From NCBI GenBank assembly GCA_019925795.1, contig CM034310.1, forward strand, positions 24,386,764 through 24,450,763: 64,000 nt of DNA, written 5' to 3'. The notes under the pieces are model-generated. The model ran no database searches, was not told the origin of the DNA, and saw only the letters and a list, made by a program, of their open reading frames with translations. Below, one piece after another: positions 1 through 11,838 of this stretch. The position numbers and the translations under genes are program-made. How positions within the stretch are numbered: position 1 is the first letter of the stretch; each line of letters opens with the position of its first letter. This stretch comes from Dendrobium chrysotoxum. Lineage: Eukaryota > Streptophyta > Magnoliopsida > Asparagales > Orchidaceae.

Positions 1-1
1 A

Positions 2-520
2 TTAAATAAGAAGCATATTGAGTTAACCACTGCACACGATATCTTGAAATCATCACATGTTGAACTAGAGAATGCATTTAAGGAACTAGAAGAACTAGCA
101 GGGGAACTAAGTAGTAGTGAGCATATATTGAGATTTGAATATGCAAGTCTTAACCAAGAGAACAAGTTTTTAAATGAAAAACTTCATGCATTCGAAAATA
201 ATAAAAAACCTCTCACGTTTGCTGAGTTTTTTCAACCTCCACCATGTGAACCATCTCATTCAAAACCTGCACGGCATGCATCATCCAAACCCAGAAATAG
301 ACACTACCACCCCCGTAGATTAGTGAACCCATTTCCTGGTGTTAGGTGTTACTCTTGTGGCATGCTAGGTCACATAGCCCGCACTTGCATAATTCATCAT
401 AGGACACATCTAGTGTGGAGACCTAAAGCGCATTCATCACAGCATAACATGCATACATTTCATTCATATAAGCATAGGGTGGAACCCAAACTCACTTGGG
501 TTCCCAAAGCTAACCTGTGA
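2..520 (+). pseudogene. gag: SIRE-type gag, C-terminal part (element A)
   Basis: The frame is open from the window edge, so the N-terminus lies outside; the first ATG at 44 is internal. It encodes the C-terminal extension of a copia gag: a Glu/Leu-rich coiled-coil tail, a basic stretch, and a zinc knuckle around 346-390 (C-X2-C-X4-H-X4-C, CYSCGMLGHIARTC) that is intact. It corresponds to the last 170 or so residues of the 604-codon gag frames of elements B and C. Gag would form the cytoplasmic particle and bind genomic RNA. No stop lies in the visible part, but the rest of the element is broken. Confidence 0.85.
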
Positions 521-537
521 TTGACATTGTAGGAATA

Positions 538-561
538 CTCTCACAAAAGACCTAGTGAGAG
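538..561 (+). promoter_or_regulatory. Stem-loop between gag stop and pol start (element A)
   Basis: CTCTCAC (538-544) pairs with GTGAGAG (555-561) around a 10-nt loop. The gag stop is 518-520 and an ATG in the pol frame begins at 563. The same hairpin lies at the same place in elements B and C. A role in gag-pol expression is inference. Confidence 0.6.
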
Positions 562-562
562 C

Positions 563-3500
563 ATGTGGTACATGGACAGTGGCTGCTCGAGACACATGAC
601 TGGAGACATGAAGTAGTTCGTGACACTGGAAGCCAGGTTAGGAGGTAAGGTAACTTTGGGAGACAACACCACCAGGAAAGTGGTGGGCTCAGGTATCATT
701 GGAAATACTAAGAATTTGATTATTGAGAATGTACTTTTAGTTGATGGTTTAAAGCATAATCTTTTAAGTATAAGTCAACTATGTGACAAGGGCTTTGACA
801 TAAAATTTCTTTCTAATAAATGCATGATTAGCTTAAATGATACACTTGTGTTAGAAGGAAAACGCATAAACAATGTTTACATGTTAGATTTAAACTGCAT
901 TGAAACCTCAAACTCTTTGTGTCTGAAAATAATAGCGGATGACTCTTGGTTATGGCATAGGAGACTATGCCATGCTGGTATGAAAACACTTAGGAACATC
1001 ACTCAGAAAGACTTAGTTAGAGGCATACCAAAGTTAGACTTTACTAAGGATCATCTTTGTGATGCTTTCCAATTAGGAAAATAAGTTAAATCTTCATTTC
1101 ATGCAATTAAGGATATCAACACCACTAGGCCACTAGAAACTCTCCACATGGACCTGTTCGGACCTGTTAGTACAGCCAGCCTAGGAGGGAAGTTGTATGG
1201 GTTTGTAATAGTGGATGACTACTCTAGGTTTACTTGGGTGAAATTCCAAGCTCATAAGAGTGAGTCATTTGAAAAGTTTAAATTTTTCTCCACTTGGATT
1301 CAATGGAAATTAGAATGTGTAATTTCAACAATTCATAGTGAACATGGTGGAGAATTTGAGAATGATAAATTTGAATCATTTTGTAAAGATGTTGGAATAG
1401 AACATAATTTCTCTGCTTCTAGAACTCCTCAGCAAAATGGAATAGCAGAAAAAAAGAATAGAACTTTAGCTGAAGCTGCTAGGGCTATGTTAGCTGAATA
1501 CACTCTTCCTAGATATTTTTGGGCAGAAGCAATGAATACCGCGTGCTATGTGTTAAATAGGATAAATGTTAGATCCAAACTTAATAAGACACCCTATGAG
1601 TTGCTTAAGGGTAGGACACCCAATCTTTCCCACTTACACATTTTCGGTTGCAAATGCTTCATCCTAATCAATGGCAAGTCACCCTTAGGAAAGTTCGATC
1701 CTAAATCTGATGAAGGGGTTTTCCTAGGCTACTCATTTATAGGTAAAGCCTATAGAATATTCAATAAGAGAACCCTAGTAGTAGAAAAGTCCACCCATGT
1801 GGTATTTGATGAATCCAATAAGACCTCTGAATCTAATCATAAAGAAGAAGAAGTTGAGGTTATACGGGGAGTAGAAACCATTACCATAGAGACTAGAGTG
1901 GAACCTCAGGAACATATGCCTAGAGATTGGAAATTTTCTTCTAATCATCCTAGAGAACTGATCTTAGGAGACCCATCAGAAGGGGTAAAAACTAGGCATG
2001 GACTTAGGAAAGAGGTTAGTCATTCTGCATTCATATCTATGATTGAACCCACGAATATAGATCAAGCCTTAGGAGATGAATTTTGGATCCTAGCAATGCA
2101 AGAAGAGTTGAACCAATTCGTTAGGAATGATGTATGGGAATTAGTCAAAAGACCTAAAGAACAAAGTGTGGTTGGAACTAAATGGGTCTTTAAAAATAAG
2201 ATGAATGACTCTGGAATAGTAGTGAGAAATAAGGCTAGGTTAGTAGCAAAGGGGTATAACCAAATTGAAGGAATAGATTTTGAAGAGACCTTTGCTCCGG
2301 TAGCTAGACTAGAAGCCTTCAGGGTACTGTTAACCTTTGCTTGTTTTAGGGATTTTAAGGTGTATCAAATGGATGTTAAGAGTGCCTTCCTGAACGGGGT
2401 AATCAAGGAAGATGTTTATGTGGAGCAACCTCCGGGGTTTGAAAACTCACAATTTCCAAACCACGTATTCAAACTGTAAAAGGCACTATACGGGTTAAAA
2501 CAAGCACCTAGAGCCTGGTATGAAAGACTTAGTACGTTCCTACTAGATAGAGGCTTTGTTAAGGGTAGTGTGGACACCACCTTATTCTTGAAGAAGGTAG
2601 GAGTTGAGGTACTCATTGTTCAGATTTATGTAGATCACATCTTGTTCAGATCGACGGAGAAAAGCTTATGTAATGAATTTTCAAAAATAATGAGTGATGA
2701 GTTTGAAATGAGTATGATGGGAGAACTTAGTTACTTCCTGCGATTTAGTATAAAACAAACGGAAGGTGGAACGTTCCTTAGCCAATCTAAGTACATAAAT
2801 GATATATTGAAAAAATATGAAATAGATAATGTTAAGGCTATGAATACACCCATGAGCTCTAACATTCAATTAGATAAAGATCCCAGTGGGAAGTCTGTAG
2901 ATCAAAAGAGGTATAGGGGAATAATTGGATCGCTTCTCTACTTGACTGCCAGCAGACCAGACATAATGTTTAGTGTGTGTCTCTGTGCCCGCTTTCAAGC
3001 TAACCCGAAAGAATCTCACATGACTGCTGTCAAAAGAATTCTTAGATATCTACTAGGCACCCCGAACTTAGGAATTTAGTATCCTAGACACAGCACTACT
3101 TTTGAAATCTTAGGGTACTCAGATTCAAACTTTGCAGGATGTAGGGTAGATAGAAAAAGCACGTCTGGTACTTGTCAATTCATTGGACATTCATTAGTTT
3201 CATAGTCCAGTAGAAAATAGAATTCGGTAGCCCTATCAACAGCCGAAGCAAAATATATAGCGGTAGGTAGCTGTGTTGCACAAGTTTTATGGTTAAAATA
3301 ATAACTGTTAGATCTAGGACTACCTGTAGGAACCATTCCGATCATGTGTGACAACACCAGTGCTATTTACATATCCAAAAATCCAATTCAACATTCACGA
3401 ACAAAATATATAGACATTAGACATCACTTCATCAGAGATCACGTAGCCAAAGGAGATATTGAACTACACCACATTGCTACTGAAGATCAATTGGCTGATA

Positions 3501-3577
3501 TTTTCACAAAATCATTAGATTATGACACATTTAGCACTTTAAGAATAAAATTAGGTGTCATAGACATTCAAGCCTAA
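563..3577 (+). pseudogene. pol: SIRE-type copia pol (element A), multiple stops
   Basis: One continuous reading frame without frameshift. It begins MWYMDSGCSRHMTG, the aspartic protease motif, intact here. Then come the pre-integrase zinc region (WLWHRRLCHA, about 948), the integrase core (MDLFGP about 1148, PQQNG about 1430), reverse transcriptase (about 2160-2700) and copia RNase H (about 3110-3540). Eight in-frame stops are visible: 614, 1082, 2477, 3077, near 3203, near 3218, and a pair at 3299-3304. Several read as C-to-T or G-to-A changes of Gln or Trp codons when compared with elements B and C. The RT active site YVDD reads YVDH (2627-2638). The polyprotein would have matured and copied the element; this copy cannot. 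Confidence 0.92.
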
Positions 3578-3760
3578 AATAAAAAAAAACAAAAATAAAA
3601 ACAAAAAAAGAAAAAAAAATAATTTTGTGTATTTGTTATGATTAGTTTGTTTAAAAACAAAAAATATATATAAAAAATAAAAATAAAAAAATAATAATAA
3701 TAATAATAATGAAAAAAATGGTTTCCTGATCCTCTTACCTTGCTGCTCACAAACCTTGAA
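3578..3760. repeat. A-rich and (AAT)n low-complexity spacer
   Basis: A-rich tract with short AATAAT runs directly after the pol stop of element A. No coding potential seen. In element B the corresponding interval is more than 1 kb longer. Confidence 0.6.
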
Positions 3761-3770
3761 TTTCTCTGAC

Positions 3771-4250
3771 AATCGTACTGTACGATCCTATTTCGTACTG
3801 TACGATAATATTAAAATCACTCAAATCTCAGCCGTCCACTCCTATTCACGGTCCAGATCTTTCATGTCTTATGCCTATCGTACTGTACAACTCACCACTT
3901 GTACCATACGATACACATTATTGGCCATCGTACTGTACGAATTACACATCGTACGGTACGATCCACATGTCAAATGGATTAGTACGAATTTAAACTCGGC
4001 CGGTACGAACATTATTGCCTATCGTACTGTACGAACACCTGTTCGTACTGTACGAATACCTGTTCGTACTGTACGATTATTTTTGTCAAAGGTCATTCAG
4101 ACGACTCCTCGGGACGAATGCCTCACACTCACGTTCGTACAGTACGATTCTGATCGTACTATACGATTTGACTCACTTTTTTGAACGGTCGTCCAGATGA
4201 CATTATTGCACCTATCGTACTGTATGATCCGCAATCGTACTGTACGATAG
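3771..4250 (+). promoter_or_regulatory. Palindrome cluster upstream of third ORF (element A)
   Basis: About a dozen full or near copies of ATCGTACTGTACGAT, a 15-bp palindrome with one central base. Starts of the TCGT core include 3773, 3793, 3928, 3949, 4022, 4043, 4064, 4135, 4154, 4215 and 4235. Neighbouring copies are spaced 19-21 bp. Non-palindromic flanks align with the cluster of element B (for example the stretch at about 4083-4125 with B at about 56758-56790), so the two clusters are homologous although the palindrome core differs. A TATA box and the third ORF follow. Confidence 0.75.
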
Positions 4251-4261
4251 TTCACAAATTC

Positions 4262-4268
4262 TATAAAA
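4262..4268 (+). promoter_or_regulatory. TATA box for third ORF (element A)
   Basis: TATAAAA, 85 bp before the ATG at 4347 and just after the last palindrome. Element B has a TATA-like box in the equivalent place, 79 bp before its ATG. Confidence 0.55.
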
Positions 4269-4346
4269 TGGAGGGATTTTTTGACTACATTCACTCACTC
4301 TCACTTACTCCAAATTTCCTCTCTCTCTCAAATCCCTTCTTCAACC

Positions 4347-5465
4347 ATGTCTGGTGCAAGTAAGCGCGGCCGAATGATCGTCGGGAGCTCTTCCTCCTCT
4401 CGGTATTTCGATGATTGCTTTCTCTCCATTGTAGATGAGAAAGCATACACTAAACTCAAGGAGGCCAAAATCACTCCATCTCGCATGCTGAATTAAGCCG
4501 CTCTGAATTTCGAGGTGATGAATCTTTTCGCATCCACCACCCTTCAATTCCTGTTGACTCTAGCCTTTCCTTTCCACTCCGAACTCCTTTTTGAGTTTCT
4601 TGCCAATGTCAAAATCGATCTAGAAAACACCACTTTCACTTCTTATGTCTGCAAACAGCATGTCGTTATCACCGTCAACGATATTACTGCACGCATTGGG
4701 TTGTCCACTGACGGCCCTCATCCCCAATCTATGATCTCACATGATTATGATTGGACATCAGTTAATATGACCCTTAGAGGTTTCCCATCCAATCAACACA
4801 TGCCCCTTGTCCAAACCCTGAATCAGAATGCCCGCGTTATCCAGCATGTCCTTCGCACGTCCATCATACCCAAAGCTGGAGACCGCATCCATATTACTCC
4901 ACTGCTTTCTGTCGTCACCTATCTAATCATGTCTGGAACAAAATTCAATGTAGCCCAAATGGTTTTTGATTATATCCATACCCTGTCTGCATTCTGATAT
5001 CCCGGTGCCCGCCGCAAACTGAACCTTGCTTTAGGGCATGTCATAGGATATATCTTAGATGCCAAGTACCAACTTCATTATCCGCTACCTCCAGATCATC
5101 TTCCTATCTTCTACTCAGATGCCTCTTTTCGTATCTTATTCCATCGAGGGGTAGCTCACGCTGATCCCGAGTTTGATGACGAAGAGGCTGCTGCTCCTGC
5201 TGACGCCCCTCCACCACCACCAATCCACCCACCTAGTCTTGCTCCTCCCGACTACCCTCACGATGACATCATTCAACGCCTTGATCGACTGGAGACTAGG
5301 TTGGATTCCCACATTGCTCAGTAACATCAGGAACATGAAACTGATATGAAATGGTTTAGGGAGTGCTTCACCTCCATCGATCACCAGTTTGCGTCCCTCC
5401 ATCAGTACTACCAAATATTTCCACGACCTCCACCACCACCTCTGGATCAGGATCCAGACTTTTGA
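4347..5465 (+). pseudogene. SIRE third ORF (env-like position), broken
   Basis: A frame of about 372 codons starting MSGASKRGR and ending DPDF, with in-frame stops at 4494 (TAA), 4995 (TGA) and 5322 (TAA). It aligns throughout with the ORF at 57014-58156. The core (about residues 55-215) includes LTLAFPFHSELLFEFLANV and an IQHVL...RIHITPLLS block. It resembles the putative plant transposon protein domain found in several plant LTR elements (recalled, not searched). The C-terminus is acidic, then Pro-rich, then a short coiled-coil-like segment and a Pro run. SIRE elements are known for an ORF here that has been called env-like, but I see no signal peptide or clear membrane span. Function unknown. 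Confidence 0.8.
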
Positions 5466-5543
5466 GTTATTATTGTTCTTTATGTTTTTTTTTTGTTTCT
5501 TGTCATTGTAGTTGTTTCTTTGTTCTTCCCTTTTTGGTGCTGT

Positions 5544-5556
5544 CAAAAGGGGGAGA
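5544..5556 (+). other. Internal polypurine tract (element A)
   Basis: CAAAAGGGGGAGA just after the third ORF, about 260 bp before the LTR. An equivalent tract sits at 58234 in element B. It may be a second plus-strand primer. Confidence 0.4.
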
Positions 5557-5797
5557 CGTTTCTGTGTTCTGTATTGTTCTATTTTTCTTACTATTAATGA
5601 TATCGGTTGTTTATGTTTACTCTTCTGTTCTTACTACATGTTTTTCTCTTGTTATGGTTTTTTTCTATATGTTATAATAAAAAGAAAATAAAATTCTTTC
5701 CTCTCCTCCTATTTAAAAATTAATAAGTTTTTCTTCTGAGGGGGAGCTAAGGAAGTCAGAACAACTATGGCCATCAGAAAATATTATTTGACACCAT

Positions 5798-5812
5798 CAA
5801 AAAGTGGGAGAT
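5798..5812 (+). other. Terminal polypurine tract (element A)
   Basis: Purine tract AAAAAGTGGGAGA directly before the LTR, in the standard position for plus-strand priming. A T interrupts the G run compared with element B. Confidence 0.65.
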
Positions 5813-6431
5813 TGTTGAAATCCAGGATCCCGAGCACTTAATTTTGATGGTGATAACTAATACTTACTGAATTTATATGGACTTCCTTTAGATTACAAAT
5901 GCTTATCCTTGTATATGAGCACTAACATTTCAGGTCAGATGCACACTACTCAAGGTTACTGGAGACTCAAACCGGGTAGAATAGGGTGTTGAAAAGTCTG
6001 TAATTTTTATTTCTTTATTCTTATTTTCTTGAGTCTGCCACAAAAGCATGTATGTGAAAGGAGTAACCATACACACACACATGGGGAGATTTATTTTAAA
6101 GGTTAAAATTTTTTTTAAGAATATCATACTATACGAATTAAAATCGTACTGTACGATTAATTAATAATACTCAGGATAACGGCTTTTTTTCAGATGATTA
6201 AATTTGTAATCTAATCGTACTGTATGATACTTATCGTACTGTACGATAAGATTCAATTAAAAAACTCTAGCCGCCAGAATAAGTTTGGTAAGTTCCTAAA
6301 TTTGAACTGATCGTACTGTACGATTAATTGAATACTTACCAAAATTATCTCACGTAATCAGGAAATAAACGTTGGCTTCTTAATTAATATCAATCTTACT
6401 GTACGATGATATATCGTACCGTACGATAAAC

Positions 6432-6729
6432 AGAGATGATTACATTCATCCCTTCGATCGTACCAGATGAAACCAAGGTTTTTTATTCTGTTCATCCTGG
6501 ACGATATTCGTATCGTACAGGATGTTATCCTAAAATGAACTAATCGTACTGTACGTTTAGTGGAGTACTGGACGACTGATAAAGACGATTTTAGTCATCC
6601 CGTCGATCGTACCAGACGAAACCAAGCTTTTTTGTCCTATTCGTCCTGGATGATATTCGTATCGTACAGGATGATATCCTGAAACAAACTAATCGTATTT
6701 ACGACTAGAGGAGTGCTGGACGACTGGCA
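6432..6729 (+). repeat. 149-bp tandem duplication inside the A LTR
   Basis: Two copies offset by 149 bp (cgatcgtacc at 6455 and 6604). Each holds diverged palindromes and an ACCAGAYGAAACCAAG stretch. It raises the number of palindromic sites in U3. Confidence 0.65.
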
Positions 6730-6973
6730 GAGACGAATTCTTTCATCCCAGGGATCGTCCCACAGATCGTCCTGTACGAACAGTACGAATTAACAGTATC
6801 GTCCTGTACGATATACATATCATACAGTACGATATGTATAAACTTCGATAACTGTTCGTCTGTGCTCGTACTGGACGGAGCTGTACTTGAACTGATCGTA
6901 CTGTACGATTATATATCGTACTATACGAACAGAAATGCAAAAGTTGAAACTTGTAGGGTTTTCTGAAGCCTGA

Positions 6974-6981
6974 TATAAAAA
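6974..6981 (+). promoter_or_regulatory. TATA box of the A LTR
   Basis: TATAAAAA directly downstream of the U3 palindromes, as expected for the LTR promoter. Confidence 0.55.
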
Positions 6982-7759
6982 CAACTTAAAATTTTTTATA
7001 GAGAGTTGTTGGTCTATCTTTTTGCTGTGACAGGCTTTGAGGGAAGAAGGAGATTCGTGAAGGAGAAGTTTTTCCTCTGAGAGATCCAGGGCTTGCGAGA
7101 GGAAGGTGAAGGTGAGCTTGAGCGTGAGGGAGAAGTAGTGTGAGGGGATCACACGGTGGCTCCAAGTTAGCTGCATGCTTTGCTCCTCTTGTGGCTTTGG
7201 GGAGTCTCGGGAAAGTTCTCGTGGGAAGAGTCACTTCAAGATCAACATCGCCAAGGTACTCTGCCATCTCCAGGAGGGAGAAAAAGGAGAAGGTCCGCTG
7301 CCGTCACTAGGAGGGTGACATAGCGTTTGGTATTCCGCCGCACCGAGGGAGATGAAAGTGAGTATTGTAAAGGCTTCTCCGCCTTGCTGTGGGAGCAAAA
7401 AGAGAGTCAACTTTTACTAGTGTAAATCCCGGAGTAGAGGACTCCGGGGAGTGGACGTAGGTCAAGTGACCGAACCACTATAAAAATCTCTGGTATGCTT
7501 TTTCCATTTTATCATACTTTTATTGTTCATGCTTTTAATTAGTACTTTAAATTGCCTGGTGAAAAATCATATCTAAATCCTGTGTTGTGTAAGGTACAAT
7601 TGTATCATCAATATTGTCATTGTGAACGTGTTACTTGCTTCCGCATTTTACTCGTTAAGTTATCCTTTAAAAAATTATAAAAAGTAAAAGTCTTGTTTAG
7701 GTTTGATTTTTAAAATACCAATTCACCCCCCCCCCCTCTTGGCGCATCTCGTACTTTCA

Positions 7760-9404
7760 ACTATAGTAGATAGCAACATCTACTAGTGAAAGTAGGAGAT
7801 TCGTTAGTGCACTATAATCCACCTGCAGAAGGCAGTAAGCAGTGCACGACAGTATACCTGTATAAGGCAGCAAACAACTTAATCTCCAAGCTACTGCACT
7901 ACGCCACCGGATCTGCAACATCTATGCAAGCGGACAGAAGGCGTCTACAAATATTCAAAGAATGCCTCCGCACATGCACCATAATTTGTATACACATATG
8001 TACACAAAAGGGGTAAGGGTAATCATATGACCCGCATGGGCCCCGACGAGCATGTTATTGGTACACACGTGGCATCCAAGGATGCTGTGCGGGTTAATGA
8101 GTGAATTCAAGTTCGAGCCCGATCCTTCTATTCAGGTAGATAGGAGTCAACACAGCTTGAACTATTAAACGAATATACATTTATGGGGTCGACTGAAATA
8201 TTTATTTTATACGTTCATATTAGGCCTTTAAGGCTTATAATCAAGAGAATTGACTTACAAAGGCATAAAGCCTATGAAACTCGATCCTCTATCGACAGCT
8301 CGATAGAGTCAACAAGGTTTAATCGATAAATGGAAATGACCCCATACACCCCAATGATGATCGTGTTAAATACATATATCAATCAGAGGGGTCTATTTCA
8401 AATAATTCAAAATGCCACCCAAACACTCAAAAACCCAAATCTTCAGAAAAAATCCTAAATTCTAAAATATTTAAAATTGAAATAAATTATCAATCACTTA
8501 AAGCAAAATCTATCCACTCTCCACAACAGTTTGCTGAGGTGGACAAATTGAAAATACTTTAGCTCACAAAGAGCTAATGCCTAGTCAAAAATATTACTAG
8601 GATCCATTCTCAAATAATCTCCTATCAGTAATGATGTGGTATATGTCCTCTAACCAGCAGTTTCACCGCTAAATGGCACTGCAGGATAAATGGTTATGAC
8701 CAGTGGACCTCTGAACCGAGTGGGTTTGCCACCAAATGGCACCATGTGATACCGGTTATGGACAAAGCCAATACGTTCCTTATTGACATTAAATTCTTGA
8801 GATATGAATCAATAAGATATGATCGATAGGGCAGAAAGCCCTCTGTTAGCTAAGGTGGGTTCAAATTTGTCCCCTTAAATAAATATTCACCCCAGGTCTA
8901 CAAGGTCCCCTTGGACGAAGCAACCCATGGCTACCGATAAGGATCCTTCTATCAAGTTGGGTCGACTACCTCCTCTAACTAAGTAAACCAGGGACCACGA
9001 TGGCCCGGGATGATAAAACTATGGGATCTCGATCGGGTCTATCATCCATTCCCCCATCATACGCTTTAAGTGCAAGATGGTGAAAGTTTCTATTTTAAAT
9101 ACTAAATCCTCAAACCTTGTAAAACTAAAACCATGCTATTACTATATACTAGATGTACGTATTTCTATGTATCTGATTAATGACTAGCCTTAATCGAAAG
9201 TTCTCTCTCATGATCGGGAGGGGTAATTAACTATAGGGGCTTGCGCCTATAGGAAACTAGAACTCAGATCATAAAGTACTCATAAAATGAGGGCAAAATG
9301 TCTAGGTAGTGTCTTATCTACAAACTCATCTGTCGTTAAAACTTCGCCCGAACAAAGCAAAAGCGGGCGGAGGCCAGGGCCGAATTTTTGGAGCCCACAT
9401 ATTT
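7760..9404. other. Unassigned repeat-like stretch
   Basis: No gene is supported. The 77-codon frame at 7786 has no recognisable domain. A short imperfect duplication around a CAAATGGCAC/TAAATGGCAC core lies at about 8660-8770. The texture suggests an old retrotransposon fragment, but I cannot classify it. Confidence 0.4.
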
Positions 9405-11252
9405 TTAAAATATAATCCTAAACAGTAGTACTAATTTTTTTTATAGATTTTTCAGACTTTTAAAATATGTAATTTACTTTCTCAATATGGAAGCTAGCAA
9501 ATTAACTACGAAGTGAAAATAATGATGATGAAATTCTAAATTGCATAACAGAACATTAATCTTCAATTTTTATCAAGTAGTTATAATGAAAAAACTAAAT
9601 ATGAAAAGTAAAATGCTGAAAAAGAAAAAGCACACCAGAGATTTCTATAGTAGTTAAGTCAACCTTGACCTACATCCACTCCCCGAAGTCCTCCACTCTG
9701 AGTATTGACTAATACTAAGTGACTCTCCTTTTGCTCCCTTAGCAAGATGAAGAAGCCTTTACAAACGCTTTTCCACCAACCCGGTGCGGTAGAGGACCAA
9801 AGCTCCTTCCACGGGTAGAGAACCTTGACTCATTTTTCTCCCTCTTGGAGAAGGCAGAGAACCTCAACTTCTTTTTCTCCCTTATGGAGAAGGCAGAGAA
9901 CCTCAAGGACTGGACTAAGATGCCTCTCTCCTTAGAGAGCTTCCAAAAGACTCACCAAGGCCTCAGGAGGAGCAAGGGTGTAGCTAACTCGAAGCAACTG
10001 TGTGATCCTCTCACACTACTTTTCCCTCACGCTCAAGCTCACCTTCTCCTTCCTCTTACAAACTCTAATTTTCTTCTCAAAAGTTTCCTCTCAAAGTTCC
10101 TCCTTCAGTTATGTTCCTCTCTCAGCATTATTATAAAAAGAGTTAAAATATGGCTTTTATAATAAGCTTCAAGAAAACCTAAAAATTCAAGTTGACCATC
10201 ACTATTCGTGTAGTACAAGTTCATATTGTATGATCAATTCAAGACTAATCTCATCCAGTATGATGTAAACAGTCGTTCAAATGAACTGTTCAAATTTTAT
10301 GAACACATCGTACAGTACGATCCAGAGATTGTCCAGTACAATCTGTTTAATTTCTTCTATTTGTATGGGATGACTGAAAGTCATCTCTATCACTAGTCTT
10401 GTACTATTCTCATCGTACAATATTGTTAGTTATTTTTAGGCAAATCATCTAGTACGATATGTATATCATACAGTATGATTAGTTCAAAAATAGTAGCTTC
10501 ATCTGGTATAATCTTCGGGAGGACCAAAATTATCTCTGCTAGTCATTTGGTATGATCGACATCGTACTGTATGATTAGTTCAAAAATTATGATTTCATTT
10601 GGTACGATCTCTGGGATAACTATATTTCATCTCTATTAGTCATCTAGTACGATCAACATCGTACAATATGATCAACTATCATTAATTAAATTATAATTTG
10701 ATTGACTAATTATGAGGATTAATTTTAGTAAGATTTCAAATGTTCGTATAGTATGATTAATTAAAAAATCAATTTCAAAAATCTTACTTAAATTAATCTA
10801 GCGGCTAGGGTTTTCAGGTTGAAATGAATCATACAGTATAATTCATATCGTATGGTATGGTTAGTTCATAAAAAGTAAATTAACCAATCAGCCTTTAAGC
10901 TTATTCCAGATAACATATCATACAGTACGATTGAAAATCATATAGTATGATTAGTTATTAAAATTTTAAATTTAAAAATATTTTTTCTCTCCCACTGTGT
11001 GTGTGTGCATGATCACCCAATTTGAATACACTCTTATGTAGCTAGTCTCAAGAAATAAAAGATAAAGAAAATAAAAAATACAGACTCATTTACATCCTAT
11101 TCTACCCAATCTTGAGTTGTATATATCTTATCTAAAATGTTAGTACTCATAGACAAAAAAAATATCTAAAATATTTAGAAAGAAAGAAAACAATTCAATC
11201 ACTAAAATTTATCATCATCAAAATCACATACTAGGAATCCTGGATTACAACA
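9405..11252 (-). repeat. SIRE-type LTR, minus strand, 3' end lost
   Basis: On the minus strand it starts TGTTGTAATCCAGG at 11252, has decayed palindromes of the GTACTGTAC type (about 10200-10940), the AGCCGCTAGA block at about 10800, a TATAAAAG box near 10150, and the block complementary to cactccccgaag (about 9650-9790). Similarity to the A LTR fades near 9405 before the poly-C and TTTCA end, so about 50-70 bp are missing or replaced. No internal region adjoins it, so it is a solo or truncated LTR. Confidence 0.75.
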
Positions 11253-11838
11253 AAGTGATTGAACTCCCTCTCAAACATAACAAAATGAATATTTATATGT
11301 AAACACAATTTAGGCAACTAGCATGGCACCTGAAAATTCAGCGCCACTATGCCTAACAAATGAACTAATATTATTGCACTACTATTCTGGATCCTCCGCG
11401 GTGATGTTGATGTGGATCAATTACTTAGAGAACAGTGGCATCATTTCACTGACAGGTCATATCCTTGAGAAGTTATAACTACTACACTGCAGTGCTATTG
11501 ACATTCAGGCACTACGGCACCGGAAGAGCAATTTAAGTGCCTTGGCATTATGGATTATAGAGCTGCGGCGCTAGATGACAGAGAGCATGGCACTGCAAAG
11601 GTGACCATTGTGACACCGGAACTGTGTCCAATAGAGAAGTTTGAGCTACAATGTCAATGATGTGGCACCTCAGCCGTAACTTTAATGGCATTGCAGCGTT
11701 GATTTGTATGATGTCAAGGTGCTATATGAGACTTAGAACTTTATGCTTTTGATTATATTTTTTCTACATAATATAACTAAAATAATATATTTTTTACTAA
11801 AAATATAACACATAAAATAGCACATTATTTACACTTAT
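11253..11838 (-). repeat. LTR copy 1 of the decayed gypsy
   Basis: Matches 15605-15884 plus 17344-17617 in direct orientation (shared stretches such as aacaaatgaactaat and ataactaaaataatatattt). The left edge touches the minus-strand SIRE LTR. Confidence 0.65.

Larger units (their letters stand above)
1..7759 (+). mobile_element. SIRE-type Ty1-copia element A, 3' part
   Basis: Partial LTR retrotransposon cut by the window start. It holds the end of gag, all of pol in copia order (protease, integrase, reverse transcriptase, RNase H), a palindrome cluster with a TATA box, a third ORF, polypurine tracts and a 3' LTR ending in TTTCA. The order and the third ORF match the SIRE/Maximus lineage. 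All frames carry stop codons, so this copy is not autonomous. Its palindromes are mainly of the GTACTGTAC type, unlike elements B and C further right, so it is a different subfamily. Confidence 0.92.
5813..7759 (+). repeat. 3' LTR of SIRE-type element A
   Basis: Begins TGTTGAAATCC directly after the polypurine tract and ends TTTCA. Layout: U3 with many palindromes of the GTACTGTAC type (about 6120-6930), the shared AGCCGCCAGA block at 6269, TATAAAAA at 6974, then the downstream block common to all SIRE-type LTRs here (the gcttctccgcc...gagtggacgtagg region, about 7370-7480), and a poly-C run at about 7726. The other LTR lies outside the window, so age cannot be judged. Confidence 0.88.

Noticed and set aside
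4347..5465. Third ORF as a true viral envelope gene
   Set aside because: No signal peptide or clear membrane span is visible; the name env-like reflects position only.
5136..5546. Minus-strand 136-codon frame over the third ORF of element A
   Set aside because: Shadow of the Pro-rich and low-complexity end of the third ORF; no counterpart in element B.
7786..8016. 76-codon frame after the A LTR
   Set aside because: No domain, no homologue in the window, expected by chance.
9511..9515. AAGTG as target duplication of the minus-strand LTR (matching 11253-11257)
   Set aside because: LTR similarity continues past this point to about 9405, so the 5-bp match is probably chance.
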